From NCBI RefSeq assembly GCF_026241755.1, contig NZ_JAPJDA010000023.1, positions 1 to 64,000 of the forward strand: DNA of 64,000 nt. Direction: 5' to 3'. Position numbers and translations under genes: made by a program. How positions within the stretch are numbered: the stretch's first letter is position 1; the number at the start of each line of letters is the position of its first letter. The notes below the pieces were generated by a model. It did not search any database and was not told where the DNA came from. It saw only the letters and a program-made list of their open reading frames with translations. Below are positions 26,504 through 35,429 of this stretch, in pieces. Source of the DNA: Salinimicrobium profundisediminis. Its GTDB lineage: Bacteria; Bacteroidota; Bacteroidia; Flavobacteriales; Flavobacteriaceae.

Positions 26504-26533
26504 CCCGAAAATGACATTTTCCGGGAACTTTTG
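26504..26533 (+). terminator. Weak hairpin between TSUP and cydA
   Basis: CCCGAAAAT (26504-26512) pairs with ATTTTCCGGG (26516-26525) with one bulged C, followed by AACTTTTGTTT. It may attenuate read-through into cydAB. It also contains the AAAATGnCATTTT word. Confidence 0.45.
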
Positions 26534-26554
26534 TTTAATATAAATTCACGGTTA

Positions 26555-27856
26555 ATGGAAAATCTTGATTTTGCACGTTTGCAGATGGCCTTCACCCTCG
26601 GGTTTCATATCATCTTTGCCTGTATAGGGATGGTAATGCCTTTTTTTATGGTCGTCTCCCATAAGAAATGGCTCAACACCCGGAATCCGTTATATTTAGA
26701 ACTGACCAAAGCCTGGCAGAAAGGCGTGGCTATTTTCTTTGTTACAGGAGCAGTTTCAGGAACGGCGCTTTCTTTTGAACTTGGAATGCTGTGGCCGGAA
26801 TTTATGAAACATGCCGGGCCTATTATAGGAATGCCTTTCTCGCTTGAAGGGGCAGCTTTTTTTGTAGAAGCCATTGCCCTGGGTTTCTATCTCTATGGGT
26901 GGAACAAACTACCTGAGAAATTCCATTGGTTTACGGGCATCATTATCGGGATATCGGGGGTTGCATCAGGAATTTTGGTGGTATCGGCCAATGGCTGGAT
27001 GAATGCGCCCACAGGATTTGATTATGTGAATGGTGAATATATCAATATAGATCCGGTGCAGGCGTTACTGAATCCGGCGTGGTTCACCCAGGCCCTGCAT
27101 ATGACCTTAGCGGCTTTTGTAGCAACCAGTTTTGCCGTGGCAGGAGTACATGCTTTTCAGGTCTACCGCAATAAAAGGCCAGAACTTCACAAAAAAGCTT
27201 TTAAGATTGCTGTGGTGTTTGGTGCTGTAGCTGCTTTTCTACAGCCTTTGAGCGGAGATCTTTCAGCAAAAGATATAGCAGAACGGCAGCCGGTGAAATT
27301 AGCTGCCATGGAAGCTCATTACGAAACTGATACCAATGTGCCGCTTTATATTGGAGGAATTGTAGATGAAGAACAGCAAACAGTCTCTCATAAAATAGAA
27401 ATTCCGGGGGCGCTTTCGTTTTTGGCTTTTGGCGATTTTGATGCCGAGGTGGTGGGGCTAAAGGATTTTCCGGAAGACGAGCTCCCGCCGGTGGCCGTGG
27501 TGCATTACGCTTTCCAGGTCATGGTGGGAATTGGAACCCTGCTTATGATAGCCGGATTGCTCTATTTTATTAGCCTGAAGTACAAATCGCTTTTAAAGCG
27601 GAAATGGTACTGGCTGCTTTTTGTTTTCCTGGCACCTTTAGGTTTTATAGCGGTAGAAGCAGGCTGGGTGGTGACCGAAGTGGGCCGGCAACCCTGGGTC
27701 ATCTATGGCTTTATGAAAACCAGTGAAGCTGTGACCCCAATGCCAGGAATGGAATTCAGTTTTTACATGTATGTGGTAGTATACCTTGTTCTTGCCCTCA
27801 CCGTTACCTGGTTAATGAGAAGACAAATCAAAGTTCTTAATGCTGTAAAAGATTAA
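26555..27856 (+). CDS. cydA: Cytochrome bd ubiquinol/menaquinol oxidase subunit I
   Basis: 433 residues from ATG 26555 (MENLDFARLQMAFTLGFHIIFA). Conserved features: His in TLGFHIIF (haem b595), His in LHMTLAAFVATSF, and GRQPWVIYG of the quinol site. Nine membrane helices. The loop after helix 6 is short (short-Q-loop type), as in Bacteroidetes. The oxidase reduces O2 at high affinity and is insensitive to sulphide compared with haem-copper oxidases, which fits its position behind the TSUP gene under a redox regulator. The frame also opens at a TTG at 26531, which I do not favour. Confidence 0.95.
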   Translation: MENLDFARLQMAFTLGFHIIFACIGMVMPFFMVVSHKKWLNTRNPLYLELTKAWQKGVAIFFVTGAVSGTALSFELGMLWPEFMKHAGPIIGMPFSLEGAAFFVEAIALGFYLYGWNKLPEKFHWFTGIIIGISGVASGILVVSANGWMNAPTGFDYVNGEYINIDPVQALLNPAWFTQALHMTLAAFVATSFAVAGVHAFQVYRNKRPELHKKAFKIAVVFGAVAAFLQPLSGDLSAKDIAERQPVKLAAMEAHYETDTNVPLYIGGIVDEEQQTVSHKIEIPGALSFLAFGDFDAEVVGLKDFPEDELPPVAVVHYAFQVMVGIGTLLMIAGLLYFISLKYKSLLKRKWYWLLFVFLAPLGFIAVEAGWVVTEVGRQPWVIYGFMKTSEAVTPMPGMEFSFYMYVVVYLVLALTVTWLMRRQIKVLNAVKD

Positions 27857-27858
27857 TT

Positions 27859-28899
27859 ATGCTGTATGTTGTCCTTTTCTTCCTGTTGTTTTCCCTGTTG
27901 CTTTACGTGTTGCTTGGGGGTGCAGATTTTGGCGCAGGGATAGTAGAATTATTTTCTTCCCCACGAAATAAAAGAACCACCCGTGATACCATTTACAGGG
28001 TCATGGGGCCCGTTTGGGAAGCCAATCACATCTGGCTCATTATCCTGTTAGTGATCTTATGGGTTGCATTTCCTGCTTACTTTAATGTGATCGTGATCTA
28101 TTTGCACGTGCCTTTTGTGCTGGTGCTGCTGGGTATTACCATGAGAGGGGTGGCGTTTATATTCCGTCATTACGATGCCATTGTAGACGAATCTCAGGTG
28201 TGGTACAACTGGATGTTTAGAATTTCCAGCCTTATTACACCGGTTTTTCTGGGAATGTCTTTTGGAGCTTTAATAGGCGGAAAGATCATTCTTGCTGAAG
28301 ATTTCTCCAGTTACAGCTTTTATGATCTTTACATGCTACCCTGGTTCAATGTATTCACCTTGCTTGTTGGGCTCTTTTATGCTGCCCTCTGTGCTTTTCT
28401 TGCCTCCACATTGTTGATTGGAGAAACTGAGGGAGAGGTGAGAAAAATCTTCAGCCGCAAATCGGCTTATTTTACTATTGCCCTGGTTTTACTGGGCTTT
28501 ATTTTGATCATTTACGGCTATGTGCAGGAGGTGCTGTTTATTCAGGATTTCATTCATAATCCTGTTTCTTTGGGTGCCGTTGGTATGTCGGCCCTCTTAT
28601 TGATACCGCTATGGAGAGCCATCAAAAGGCAGAACAGGATCGCCAGCAGGTATCTTGCAGGCTTACAGGTGGTTTTCGTGTTATTCGCTGCCCTTTATGC
28701 CCATTTTCCCTATATCATTATTACTGCGGGGAAGGAATTAAGTTTACTGGAGGGGCTGCCTCCTCACAGCGTGATCCAAAATCTCGGTGTGATGTTGTTG
28801 ATTGGAGGAGGGGTAATTCTCCCCGGACTTTTCCATTTAATGAAATCTTTCGGGATGATCAAGATTTTTAGAACAGGAGAAGATGAAGTTGGACAATAG
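27859..28899 (+). CDS. cydB: Cytochrome bd oxidase subunit II
   Basis: 346 residues, eight to nine membrane segments. Motifs: LLGGADFGAGIVEL near the start and PVWEANHIWLIILLVILWVAFPAYF, which surrounds the conserved Glu-Ala-Asn-His. It begins 2 nt after the cydA stop, so the subunits are co-expressed. No CydX-like small protein was found after it. Confidence 0.96.
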   Translation: MLYVVLFFLLFSLLLYVLLGGADFGAGIVELFSSPRNKRTTRDTIYRVMGPVWEANHIWLIILLVILWVAFPAYFNVIVIYLHVPFVLVLLGITMRGVAFIFRHYDAIVDESQVWYNWMFRISSLITPVFLGMSFGALIGGKIILAEDFSSYSFYDLYMLPWFNVFTLLVGLFYAALCAFLASTLLIGETEGEVRKIFSRKSAYFTIALVLLGFILIIYGYVQEVLFIQDFIHNPVSLGAVGMSALLLIPLWRAIKRQNRIASRYLAGLQVVFVLFAALYAHFPYIIITAGKELSLLEGLPPHSVIQNLGVMLLIGGGVILPGLFHLMKSFGMIKIFRTGEDEVGQ

Positions 28900-28972
28900 A
28901 TACTGGAATTTAATTTTTCTCTTGTTACCTTCCGGAAGATGAGCAAACCGAATTAAAATATTATTCAGAAGT

Positions 28973-29437
28973 ATGGCTGTCCCACAAAAAGATAAAATTC
29001 TTGTCGCACTTCAAATTTTGCTGTTGCTCGTATGGATCATACCTGTAGAAGCATGGAATTTTGAATTGTCAGAAAACCTTCAAGGCCTGGGCTTAGCTGG
29101 TGCTGTGGTGGGTTTTGTACTGGTGTTGGTTGCTTTTTTTCAGATGAAAACCAGTCTATCTCCTTTTCCCAGCCCCCGTAAATCTGCAAAACTCGTTACA
29201 GGTAGCGCCTTTGCCTTTGCGCGACATCCCATTTATTCAGGTGTGATTTTTATGGCTTTAGGGCTTTCGGTGTGGTTTGGCTCGGGTTATAAGTTGGTAA
29301 TCAGTTTACTGTTGTATATTTTCTTCTATTTAAAAAGCAGGTATGAAGAAAAGCTGCTTTTAAAGGTCTTTCCTGAATATGCCATGTACAGGAGGAATAC
29401 CGGGAGATTTTTTCCTAAATTTAAAGGAAGAATTTGA
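28973..29437 (+). CDS. Isoprenylcysteine methyltransferase-like membrane protein
   Basis: 154 residues, four or five membrane helices. The family signature is the C-terminal FAFARHPIYSGVIFMALG, then a helix and KSRYEEKLLLKVFPEYAMYRRNTGRFFP, matching the PEMT/ICMT methyltransferase fold that binds S-adenosylmethionine at the membrane interface. Bacterial relatives have no known prenylcysteine substrate. It lies between cydB and the metallo-hydrolase in the same direction and may be part of that transcript. Confidence 0.88.
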   Translation: MAVPQKDKILVALQILLLLVWIIPVEAWNFELSENLQGLGLAGAVVGFVLVLVAFFQMKTSLSPFPSPRKSAKLVTGSAFAFARHPIYSGVIFMALGLSVWFGSGYKLVISLLLYIFFYLKSRYEEKLLLKVFPEYAMYRRNTGRFFPKFKGRI

Positions 29438-29443
29438 TTAGCT

Positions 29444-30517
29444 ATGATGAAGAGATTTGGAAAAACTCCGACGGGGCATCGCCTGCAGCGGATAAAAAAC
29501 TCCCGGCACTACCGGGAAGGCAGTTTTAAGAATGTTGAGGTAACTTCGGTAAATCCGGATGATGCTTCAATGTTCACCATCCTCAAAAAGATGATTTTGC
29601 GACCTTCTTCTGTAAAACCTGCAGGAGAGTTGCCACATTTAAAAACCGACCTTAAAAATCTCGATCCCGAAAAGCCACAGCTCGTGTGGTTTGGGCATTC
29701 TTCTTACTTGCTTCAAATTAATGGCTATACTGTGCTGGTAGATCCGGTTTTTAGCGGCAATGCTTCCCCTTTTCGCTTCTTCGGAAAAGCTTTTGAGGGC
29801 GCAGATGCTTTTAATGCTGAAGATATGCCGAAAATAGACCTGCTTATTATTACTCATGATCATTACGATCATTTAGATTACCCTAGTATAAAAAAATTGG
29901 AGCCAAAGATCGGGAGGATTGTAACCTCTTTGGGCGTAGGAGAACACCTGGAAAACTGGGGTGTCAAAAATGGCAAAATTGATGAGCTTGATTGGTGGGA
30001 GTCAAAGGAGATACAGACTGATGTTCGGGTTAGTGCCACCCCATCCAGGCATTTTTCAGGCCGCGGTATTAAGCGGGCCCAAACCTTGTGGTCTTCTTTT
30101 GTGCTTGAGATCTTCGGTTTAAAAATTTTTATTGGCGGAGATTCGGGATATGACAGGAGTTTTAAGAAAATAGGAGAAAAACATGGCCCCTTTGATCTTG
30201 CGTTGCTGGAATGTGGACAGTACGGCGAATACTGGCCCCAAATACATATGTTCCCGGAGCAAACCGTACAGGCAGCACTAGACCTGCAGGCAAAAACAGT
30301 GGTTCCCGTGCATTGGGGAAAATTTGTGCTTTCTTACCATCCATGGAATGAGCCGATACAAAGGTTTGTAACAGCGGCAAAAAAGGCAAACCTCAACTTC
30401 ATTTCTCCACGAAATGGAGAACCTGTAGATTTTACTTCAGTTTACCAACAGGAAGCCTGGTGGCTATTTGATAATAAAGATGAAAAATATGAACGAGAGT
30501 CAGCAACATTGGGATAA
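29444..30517 (+). CDS. Metallo-beta-lactamase fold hydrolase (NAPE-PLD/UlaG-like)
   Basis: 357 residues. The fold begins QLVWFGHSSYLLQINGYTVLVDPVFS; zinc ligands are in ITHDHYDHLDY, then the metal Asp in FIGGDSGYDRSF and a final His in VVPVHWGKF. An N-terminal extension of about 70 residues precedes it. The closest broad group is the NAPE-phospholipase D/UlaG-like lactonases and phosphodiesterases. The substrate is unknown. Two adjacent ATG codons (29444, 29447) are equally possible starts. It overlaps the next gene by 38 nt. Confidence 0.88.
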   Translation: MMKRFGKTPTGHRLQRIKNSRHYREGSFKNVEVTSVNPDDASMFTILKKMILRPSSVKPAGELPHLKTDLKNLDPEKPQLVWFGHSSYLLQINGYTVLVDPVFSGNASPFRFFGKAFEGADAFNAEDMPKIDLLIITHDHYDHLDYPSIKKLEPKIGRIVTSLGVGEHLENWGVKNGKIDELDWWESKEIQTDVRVSATPSRHFSGRGIKRAQTLWSSFVLEIFGLKIFIGGDSGYDRSFKKIGEKHGPFDLALLECGQYGEYWPQIHMFPEQTVQAALDLQAKTVVPVHWGKFVLSYHPWNEPIQRFVTAAKKANLNFISPRNGEPVDFTSVYQQEAWWLFDNKDEKYERESATLG

Positions 30518-31106
30518 GGTATATTCAGAAAAAGCACCAACCGAGGTGAGTTGGTATGAGCCTATGCCACAAATATCCCTTGAGCTTATAAGAAGCTGCG
30601 GAATTTCTAAAGACGCAGCAATAATAGATATTGGGGGAGGAGATAGCTTCCTTGCCGAATTTCTGGTTTCTTTAGGATATACAGATGTGACAGTAGTAGA
30701 TATCTCTTCAAAAGCTATAGAGCGGGCAAAAGAGCGGATGTGCGAAAAAGCCGATGAAGTAAAATGGATCATTGTCGATGCTTCCAAGTTTGAACCGGAA
30801 AGGAATTACGACCTGTGGCACGATAGGGCTGCGTTTCATTTTCTTACCGGTGATGATCAAAAAAAGGATTATTTGGAAAGGGTACAAAAGGCAGTAAAAC
30901 CCGGTGGTTATGTTATTATGGGAACTTTTTCGGATAAAGGACCCGAAAAGTGCAGCGGACTTGCAGTACAGAGATATTCTGTGAATGACATATGCCAATT
31001 CTTTGAGAAGGAATTCAGCATGTTGAACGGAAAGAATGTAGATCATCAAACACCTTCAGGCGGAACACAAAATTTTACTTTTTGCAGTTTTCAGAAGAAA
31101 AAATAA
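30480..31106 (+). CDS. Class I SAM-dependent methyltransferase
   Basis: About 208 residues. The start ATG 30480 (MKNMNESQQHWDKVYS) overlaps the preceding gene. SAM-binding motif I is AIIDIGGGDSFLAEFLVSLGY, motif II VTVVDISSKAIERAKERM, and the later FHFLTGDDQKKDYLERVQKAVKPGGYVIMGTF. The HWDKVYSEKAP beginning and WYEP are typical of small cytosolic methyltransferases that take thiol or metalloid compounds. No specific substrate is assigned. Confidence 0.9.
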   Translation: MKNMNESQQHWDKVYSEKAPTEVSWYEPMPQISLELIRSCGISKDAAIIDIGGGDSFLAEFLVSLGYTDVTVVDISSKAIERAKERMCEKADEVKWIIVDASKFEPERNYDLWHDRAAFHFLTGDDQKKDYLERVQKAVKPGGYVIMGTFSDKGPEKCSGLAVQRYSVNDICQFFEKEFSMLNGKNVDHQTPSGGTQNFTFCSFQKKK

Positions 31107-31118
31107 ATTAGAAAAGAG

Positions 31119-31730
31119 ATGAAAGAATTTTGGAACGATAGGTACAATAGTGAAGAATACATATATGGAGAGGTGCCTAATGAATATTTTCACTCGCGGT
31201 TTACTCAGTTCGATCCCGGGGAAATATTATTTGCTGCTGAAGGAGAAGGCAGAAATGCCGTTTTCGCAGCTAAATGTGACTGGAAAGTAACTGCTTTTGA
31301 TATAAGTGCAGAAGCCAAAAAGAAAGCTGAAAAACTTGCTAAGAAACATGAGGTCGGGTTGGATTACCGGGTGGGGGAACTGCCAGACCTGGGGTTTGAA
31401 AAAGGGGATTTTGATGCCGTAAGTTTGGTTTATGCTCATTTTCCTGTAGAAGTTAGAAAAAATTATCACGAGTTATTGATCTCTTATTTGCGAAGGGACG
31501 GGTTGATATTCTTTGAAGGCTTCAGCAAAAAGCATAAGATCTATCAGGAGAAAAATCCGGCAGTTGGAGGTCCAAAAGATGAAGCTTTATTATTTTCTAT
31601 GGAGGAGATAAAACAGGATTTTGGAAGTCTCAAATTCCTGGAATTGTATGAAACCGAAGTAGATTTAAAAGAAGGGAATGGGCATGACGGCCTGGGAGCA
31701 GTGATACGCTTTGTAGCCCAGAAGAAGTAA
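31119..31730 (+). CDS. TehB-like SAM-dependent methyltransferase
   Basis: 203 residues beginning MKEFWNDRYNSEEYIYGEVPNEYF, the common start of the TehB/thiopurine-methyltransferase-like group. Motif I is ILFAAEGEGRNAVFAA (Gly-Glu-Gly-Arg-Asn) and motif II VTAFDISAEAKKKAEKL. Such enzymes methylate tellurite, selenite or small thiols. It is the second of two methyltransferases separated by 12 nt, and the last gene before a strong terminator. Confidence 0.9.
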   Translation: MKEFWNDRYNSEEYIYGEVPNEYFHSRFTQFDPGEILFAAEGEGRNAVFAAKCDWKVTAFDISAEAKKKAEKLAKKHEVGLDYRVGELPDLGFEKGDFDAVSLVYAHFPVEVRKNYHELLISYLRRDGLIFFEGFSKKHKIYQEKNPAVGGPKDEALLFSMEEIKQDFGSLKFLELYETEVDLKEGNGHDGLGAVIRFVAQKK

Positions 31731-31735
31731 TTATA

Positions 31736-31770
31736 ACCCGCAGTAAAATCGACTCAACTGCGGGTATTTA
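31736..31770 (+). terminator. Terminator ending the TSUP-cydAB-methyltransferase run
   Basis: ACCCGCAGT (31736-31744) pairs with ACTGCGGGT (31757-31765), loop 12 nt, followed by ATTTAATTTTT. Convergent genes on both sides suggest it serves both. Confidence 0.8.
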
Positions 31771-31787
31771 ATTTTTAAAAAGTGATC

Positions 31788-33851
31788 TTAATTTCCTGCC
31801 TGCCCTAAAAATGGAGGTTCCGAATTGTCTAAGCTTTCTTCATATTTGGCTTTTCCGGCATCCAGAAACTCTACGAATTCCTGTACGTCAAGATCATATG
31901 CTCTTGGAGGAGAAAGTAACTCTTCATTGTCTCCAACCAGGGTGTAGTAAGGCTGCGCGTTGGCATTAAGCTTCTGGATCATGAAATCCATGTTCTGTTT
32001 GCCAATGGTCTTTTTTATTTTATTATCGTAAACAGAAGTGTACCATTCTTCCCTGGGGAGTTCTGTTTTTTCATCCACATACATGGCGACCACTATGTAA
32101 TCTTCTTTTAACCTTTTCAAGACTGCAGGATCACTCCATACAGCGGCTTCCATTTCCCGACAATTCACACAGCCGTGGCCGGTAAAGTCTATAAAAATGG
32201 GTTTATTTTGCTTTTTTGAGCAGGCAAGCGCCTGTTCGTAATCAAAATATCCTTTGATGCCATGGGGCAGTTCGAGGAAATCGTCGTACTTCGGCTGTTC
32301 ACATTCTGCGGCAAGTGCGTCCTGTTCCGAAGATACATCTGTATTCAGGAGTTGAAAATCATGGGTACTCATTGGCGGTAGGTAACCTGCGAGTGCTTTT
32401 AAAGGTGCACCAAAGAGTCCGGGGATAAGATAGACCACAAAACTAAACACCAAGATTGCGCTGAGCAATCGTGATATAGAAGTGCTTTCAGATTTCTGTT
32501 CATGTGGAAAAATGATCTTTCCTAAAAGATAAAATCCGAGCAGAGTGAAAATTACGATCCACAGGGCCAAATAAATTTCCCGGTCAAGGAGGTTCCAGTG
32601 ATAAACCTGGTCTACCATACTAAGAAATTTAAGCGCGAGCGCGAGTTCCAGAAACCCTAGAACAACCTTTACAGTATTGAGCCAGCCGCCACTTTTAGGC
32701 AGGGAACTAAGCCATCCCGGGAAGATCGCAAAGAGCGTGAATGGAATTGCAAAGGCAGTAGAAAAACCTAACATTCCTATTAAAGGTTTAATTGCCTGTC
32801 CACTGGCGGCTTCCAGTAAAATAGTTCCTGCGATGGGACCTGTACAGCTAAAGCCAACAAGTACAAGTGTAAAAGCCATAAAAAATATACCTGATAAACC
32901 ACCTTTATTGGCCTGCGTGTCAATATTATTCACCAGTTTATTCGGCAATCTTATTTCAAACAATCCAAAGAAGGAGAGAGCGAATAATACAAAAATCGCA
33001 AAGAACAAAAGATTGGGAAGCCAGTGTGTGCTTAAAAAATTAGCAAAACCAGCTCCAAATATTAAAGCGAAAACCGTTCCTACGAGGGTATATATAGCTA
33101 TGATTGAAACACCATAGATAACCGCATTCAAAATTCCCCTTGAGCGGCTACCGCTGGATTTTGTAAAGAATGTAACGGTCATGGGGATCATGGGAAAAAC
33201 ACAGGGAGTAAGCAAGGCTGCCAGTCCTGCACCAAATGAGATGAGGAAGAAGGTCATTAATCCCATCCATCCTTTTTCTTCTTCCACAGGCTCGAAGGTG
33301 TTGGTAAACGGCTCCAATTCTGTAAGAGGTGGTTGACTTGAAGTGTTAGAAGGATTTACAGTATTTGCTGCTGCACCTGCTTTTTCCCCTGAAAGGTCAA
33401 TAGAGAACTCCGATTCGTAGGGAATACATTGTCCGGTCACATCTGAACAGATCTGGTAGGTAACACTTCCCGAGATCACCGGTTTTTCCCCAATGAGTTT
33501 GATCTTATGCTCAAAAATCGCTTTTTCGATAAAGTAGGTAACATCTCCTTCCCAGATTTCTTCATATTTTTCTTTGGGCTCTACCGGTATGATCTCTCCC
33601 AAAAGTTCAAATTTTTCGGAAGGATCAAAATTGAATTCTGTAAGCATTGGCCCCAGGTTGGGATCAAAATCACTAGAGTACATGTACCAGTCCTGAGGTA
33701 TATCGGCAGTAAATGTTATGATAACCTCATCTCCCGGTACAGCATCATTATTATCTGCCTTTACCTGCCATTCCGGTGCTTCCTGCACCTGTGCTACGTG
33801 AGGAAGAAATGAGAATAATGCCAGCAGGAGGCTCAAAAATTTTGTTTTCAT
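31788..33851 (-). CDS. dsbD: Thiol:disulphide interchange protein DsbD
   Basis: 687 residues in the standard three-part layout. A signal peptide ends at HVAQ. The periplasmic N-domain contains QICSDVTGQCIPYESEF with the two reactive Cys. The membrane domain has helices with LLTPCVFPMIPMT and LVGFSCTGPIAGTILL, carrying the paired Cys. The C-terminal thioredoxin domain has FTGHGCVNCREMEAAVW. It passes electrons from cytoplasmic thioredoxin to the periplasm. It is the last gene of the DoxX-DsrE-TlpA-DsbD run, so its partners are very likely the TlpA-like and DsrE-like proteins just upstream. Confidence 0.96.
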   Translation of the reverse strand: MKTKFLSLLLALFSFLPHVAQVQEAPEWQVKADNNDAVPGDEVIITFTADIPQDWYMYSSDFDPNLGPMLTEFNFDPSEKFELLGEIIPVEPKEKYEEIWEGDVTYFIEKAIFEHKIKLIGEKPVISGSVTYQICSDVTGQCIPYESEFSIDLSGEKAGAAANTVNPSNTSSQPPLTELEPFTNTFEPVEEEKGWMGLMTFFLISFGAGLAALLTPCVFPMIPMTVTFFTKSSGSRSRGILNAVIYGVSIIAIYTLVGTVFALIFGAGFANFLSTHWLPNLLFFAIFVLFALSFFGLFEIRLPNKLVNNIDTQANKGGLSGIFFMAFTLVLVGFSCTGPIAGTILLEAASGQAIKPLIGMLGFSTAFAIPFTLFAIFPGWLSSLPKSGGWLNTVKVVLGFLELALALKFLSMVDQVYHWNLLDREIYLALWIVIFTLLGFYLLGKIIFPHEQKSESTSISRLLSAILVFSFVVYLIPGLFGAPLKALAGYLPPMSTHDFQLLNTDVSSEQDALAAECEQPKYDDFLELPHGIKGYFDYEQALACSKKQNKPIFIDFTGHGCVNCREMEAAVWSDPAVLKRLKEDYIVVAMYVDEKTELPREEWYTSVYDNKIKKTIGKQNMDFMIQKLNANAQPYYTLVGDNEELLSPPRAYDLDVQEFVEFLDAGKAKYEESLDNSEPPFLGQAGN

Positions 33852-33901
33852 GAATTCTTTTTGATTAAAGGAAAGGCTACCGGGTTAGGGTAGCCATTTC
33901 T

Positions 33902-34495
33902 CTATTGAAGCTCGGTTAGAAACTGTTTGAAATCTTTTGTGTCAAAATCCCCCATTCCAAGATGGGTAAGTGCAAGATTACCATCGGCATCTATCACATA
34001 GGTAGTGGGAATACTGCGGGTAGAATACATTTGGGGTATTGGTCCTGCAGCTTTATAGATCTCAAAACCGTAACCTTTTCTATCCTTAAACTTTTTAGCT
34101 TTCTCAAAGTTTTGATCTACAGAGAGCATTATAAATTCGACATTGTCGTCTTTCACATCCTGGTAAAGCTTATTAATTCCTGGCATCTCAGCGATACAGG
34201 GAGGACACCAGGTGGCCCAGAAGTTTAGAAAAATAACTTTTCCGCGAAACTGCTCCATATTAACTTTTTCACCTTTGGAATTGACCAGGTTAAGGTCCAG
34301 GACTGCACCTTTGGCCGGAGTTACCGCAGCTATATCAGCTTTTTCTTCAATTTTTGGGTCCATAATTCCGGTGGCTAAAATTCCACGTTGCAGAAATCCA
34401 AACACCTCTGTGTGCAGGCCGGTGACAAAAAGGCCAATCAGGACTGCTCCTATAATTCCGTATTCTATTAAATTCTTTTTCAGTTTCTTATTCAT
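33902..34495 (-). CDS. TlpA/ResA-like membrane-anchored thioredoxin
   Basis: 197 residues. One N-terminal membrane anchor (YGIIGAVLIGLFVTGLH) is followed by a periplasmic thioredoxin domain with FLNFWATWCPPCIAEMPGIN (C-P-P-C active site) and SIPTTYVID with the cis-Pro. It is a reducing thioredoxin probably recycled by DsbD, encoded 50 nt downstream. It may reduce haem-binding motifs of cytochromes or persulphides. Confidence 0.94.
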   Translation of the reverse strand: MNKKLKKNLIEYGIIGAVLIGLFVTGLHTEVFGFLQRGILATGIMDPKIEEKADIAAVTPAKGAVLDLNLVNSKGEKVNMEQFRGKVIFLNFWATWCPPCIAEMPGINKLYQDVKDDNVEFIMLSVDQNFEKAKKFKDRKGYGFEIYKAAGPIPQMYSTRSIPTTYVIDADGNLALTHLGMGDFDTKDFKQFLTELQ

Positions 34496-34518
34496 GATAA
34501 ATTCGTTTTTTGTTGATA

Positions 34519-34938
34519 TTATAATTCAATACTTAAATAACCCTTCTTTTGTAATTCAAAGTTGTAGAGAATACCGTTTTCTACCACATTTAAGCTCTGG
34601 TGCAGTTTTTCGCGATCCACTCCAAACTTTTTCAGGGAGAAACCACATGCATTTATGGTAACATTTGCCTGCCCGGCCTGCGAGATGAAATCCTTCATCA
34701 TTTCTTCATTGGTGAGGTTTTGAACAGCCTTACCACAAACTACTACCTGGAAATCTCCAAAATGATGTCCGTCTTGTTTAGCAAGTTCCTGTGCCGCCAA
34801 AAGAATAGGTTTTAACTGGGGGACTTTTCTGGTAAGAACTACGTAATTCGTGTTTTCTGAAGGCTGTGTTTGCGCCTGAGTATTAACTGTAAATAATGCG
34901 AACATGATTAATATGCTGCTATAAAATATCTTTTTCAT
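34519..34938 (-). CDS. Secreted DsrE/DsrF-like sulphur-relay protein
   Basis: 139 residues with a signal peptide ending TQAQ. The mature domain shows the DsrE-like pattern: a hydrophobic strand, FGDFQVVVCGKAVQNL with a Cys, and ANVTINACGFSLKKFG with a second Cys near the position of the active Cys in DsrE/TusD relatives. These proteins carry sulphane sulphur on Cys. A periplasmic version beside TlpA and DsbD suggests extracytoplasmic persulphide handling. It overlaps the DoxX gene by 20 nt, so translation is coupled. Confidence 0.82.
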   Translation of the reverse strand: MKKIFYSSILIMFALFTVNTQAQTQPSENTNYVVLTRKVPQLKPILLAAQELAKQDGHHFGDFQVVVCGKAVQNLTNEEMMKDFISQAGQANVTINACGFSLKKFGVDREKLHQSLNVVENGILYNFELQKKGYLSIEL

Positions 34939-35341
34939 GATTTGTATTTTGAGGTTTATCGAAATCGTTTAATATGAAGAAAACAAGCCCGCCCATAATA
35001 GCGATGTTTTTAAATAAAGGGCCAAGGGTCGTGATCTGTCCTACCTGAATGGTCAGAGTAATCGGAATAAGAACGGCAAGTAAAACTACTGCTGCCCATC
35101 GGGTCCTGAACCCAATTAATAAACTTATTCCTGCCAGGAGCATCACAATTCCGGAGGCGATCACCATTACACGCGGTTCTCCAAAAAAATAGGCTATACC
35201 TTTAAAACTGGCCTGCTCTATTCGTTGCAGCGTTTTTTCCACTTTGAATAAATGGCTTGAACTCGCTACAAGAAATATCCCGCTTAACATCATTCGGAAA
35301 ATTTGTACCGAACGACGGCTCACTAAGGTTGTAGTGGTCAT
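34919..35341 (-). CDS. DoxX/DoxD-like membrane protein
   Basis: 140 residues, four membrane helices, with IFRMMLSGIFLVASSSHLFKVEKTLQRIE, VMVIASGIVMLLAGISLLIGFRTRWAAVVLLAVL and ITTLGPLFKNIAIMGGLVFF, the pattern of the DoxX family. DoxD/DoxX proteins are linked to thiosulphate:quinone oxidoreductases and to redox membrane complexes. The location upstream of DsrE-like, TlpA and DsbD genes supports a sulphur or thiol role. Confidence 0.9.
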   Translation of the reverse strand: MTTTTLVSRRSVQIFRMMLSGIFLVASSSHLFKVEKTLQRIEQASFKGIAYFFGEPRVMVIASGIVMLLAGISLLIGFRTRWAAVVLLAVLIPITLTIQVGQITTLGPLFKNIAIMGGLVFFILNDFDKPQNTNHEKDIL

Positions 35342-35429
35342 TGTAGTAATTAATAAAATGAATGTATAATGGCTGTGATAATCTGCAGAGAGCCAGATTT
35401 TCAGCCGGAATAATTTTCAGGAATTGAAA

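Noticed and set aside
26489-26504. A Crp/Fnr-type site directly upstream of cydA
   Set aside because: No palindrome lies 21 nt upstream of the AACTTTTG box; cydAB is more likely read from the TSUP promoter.
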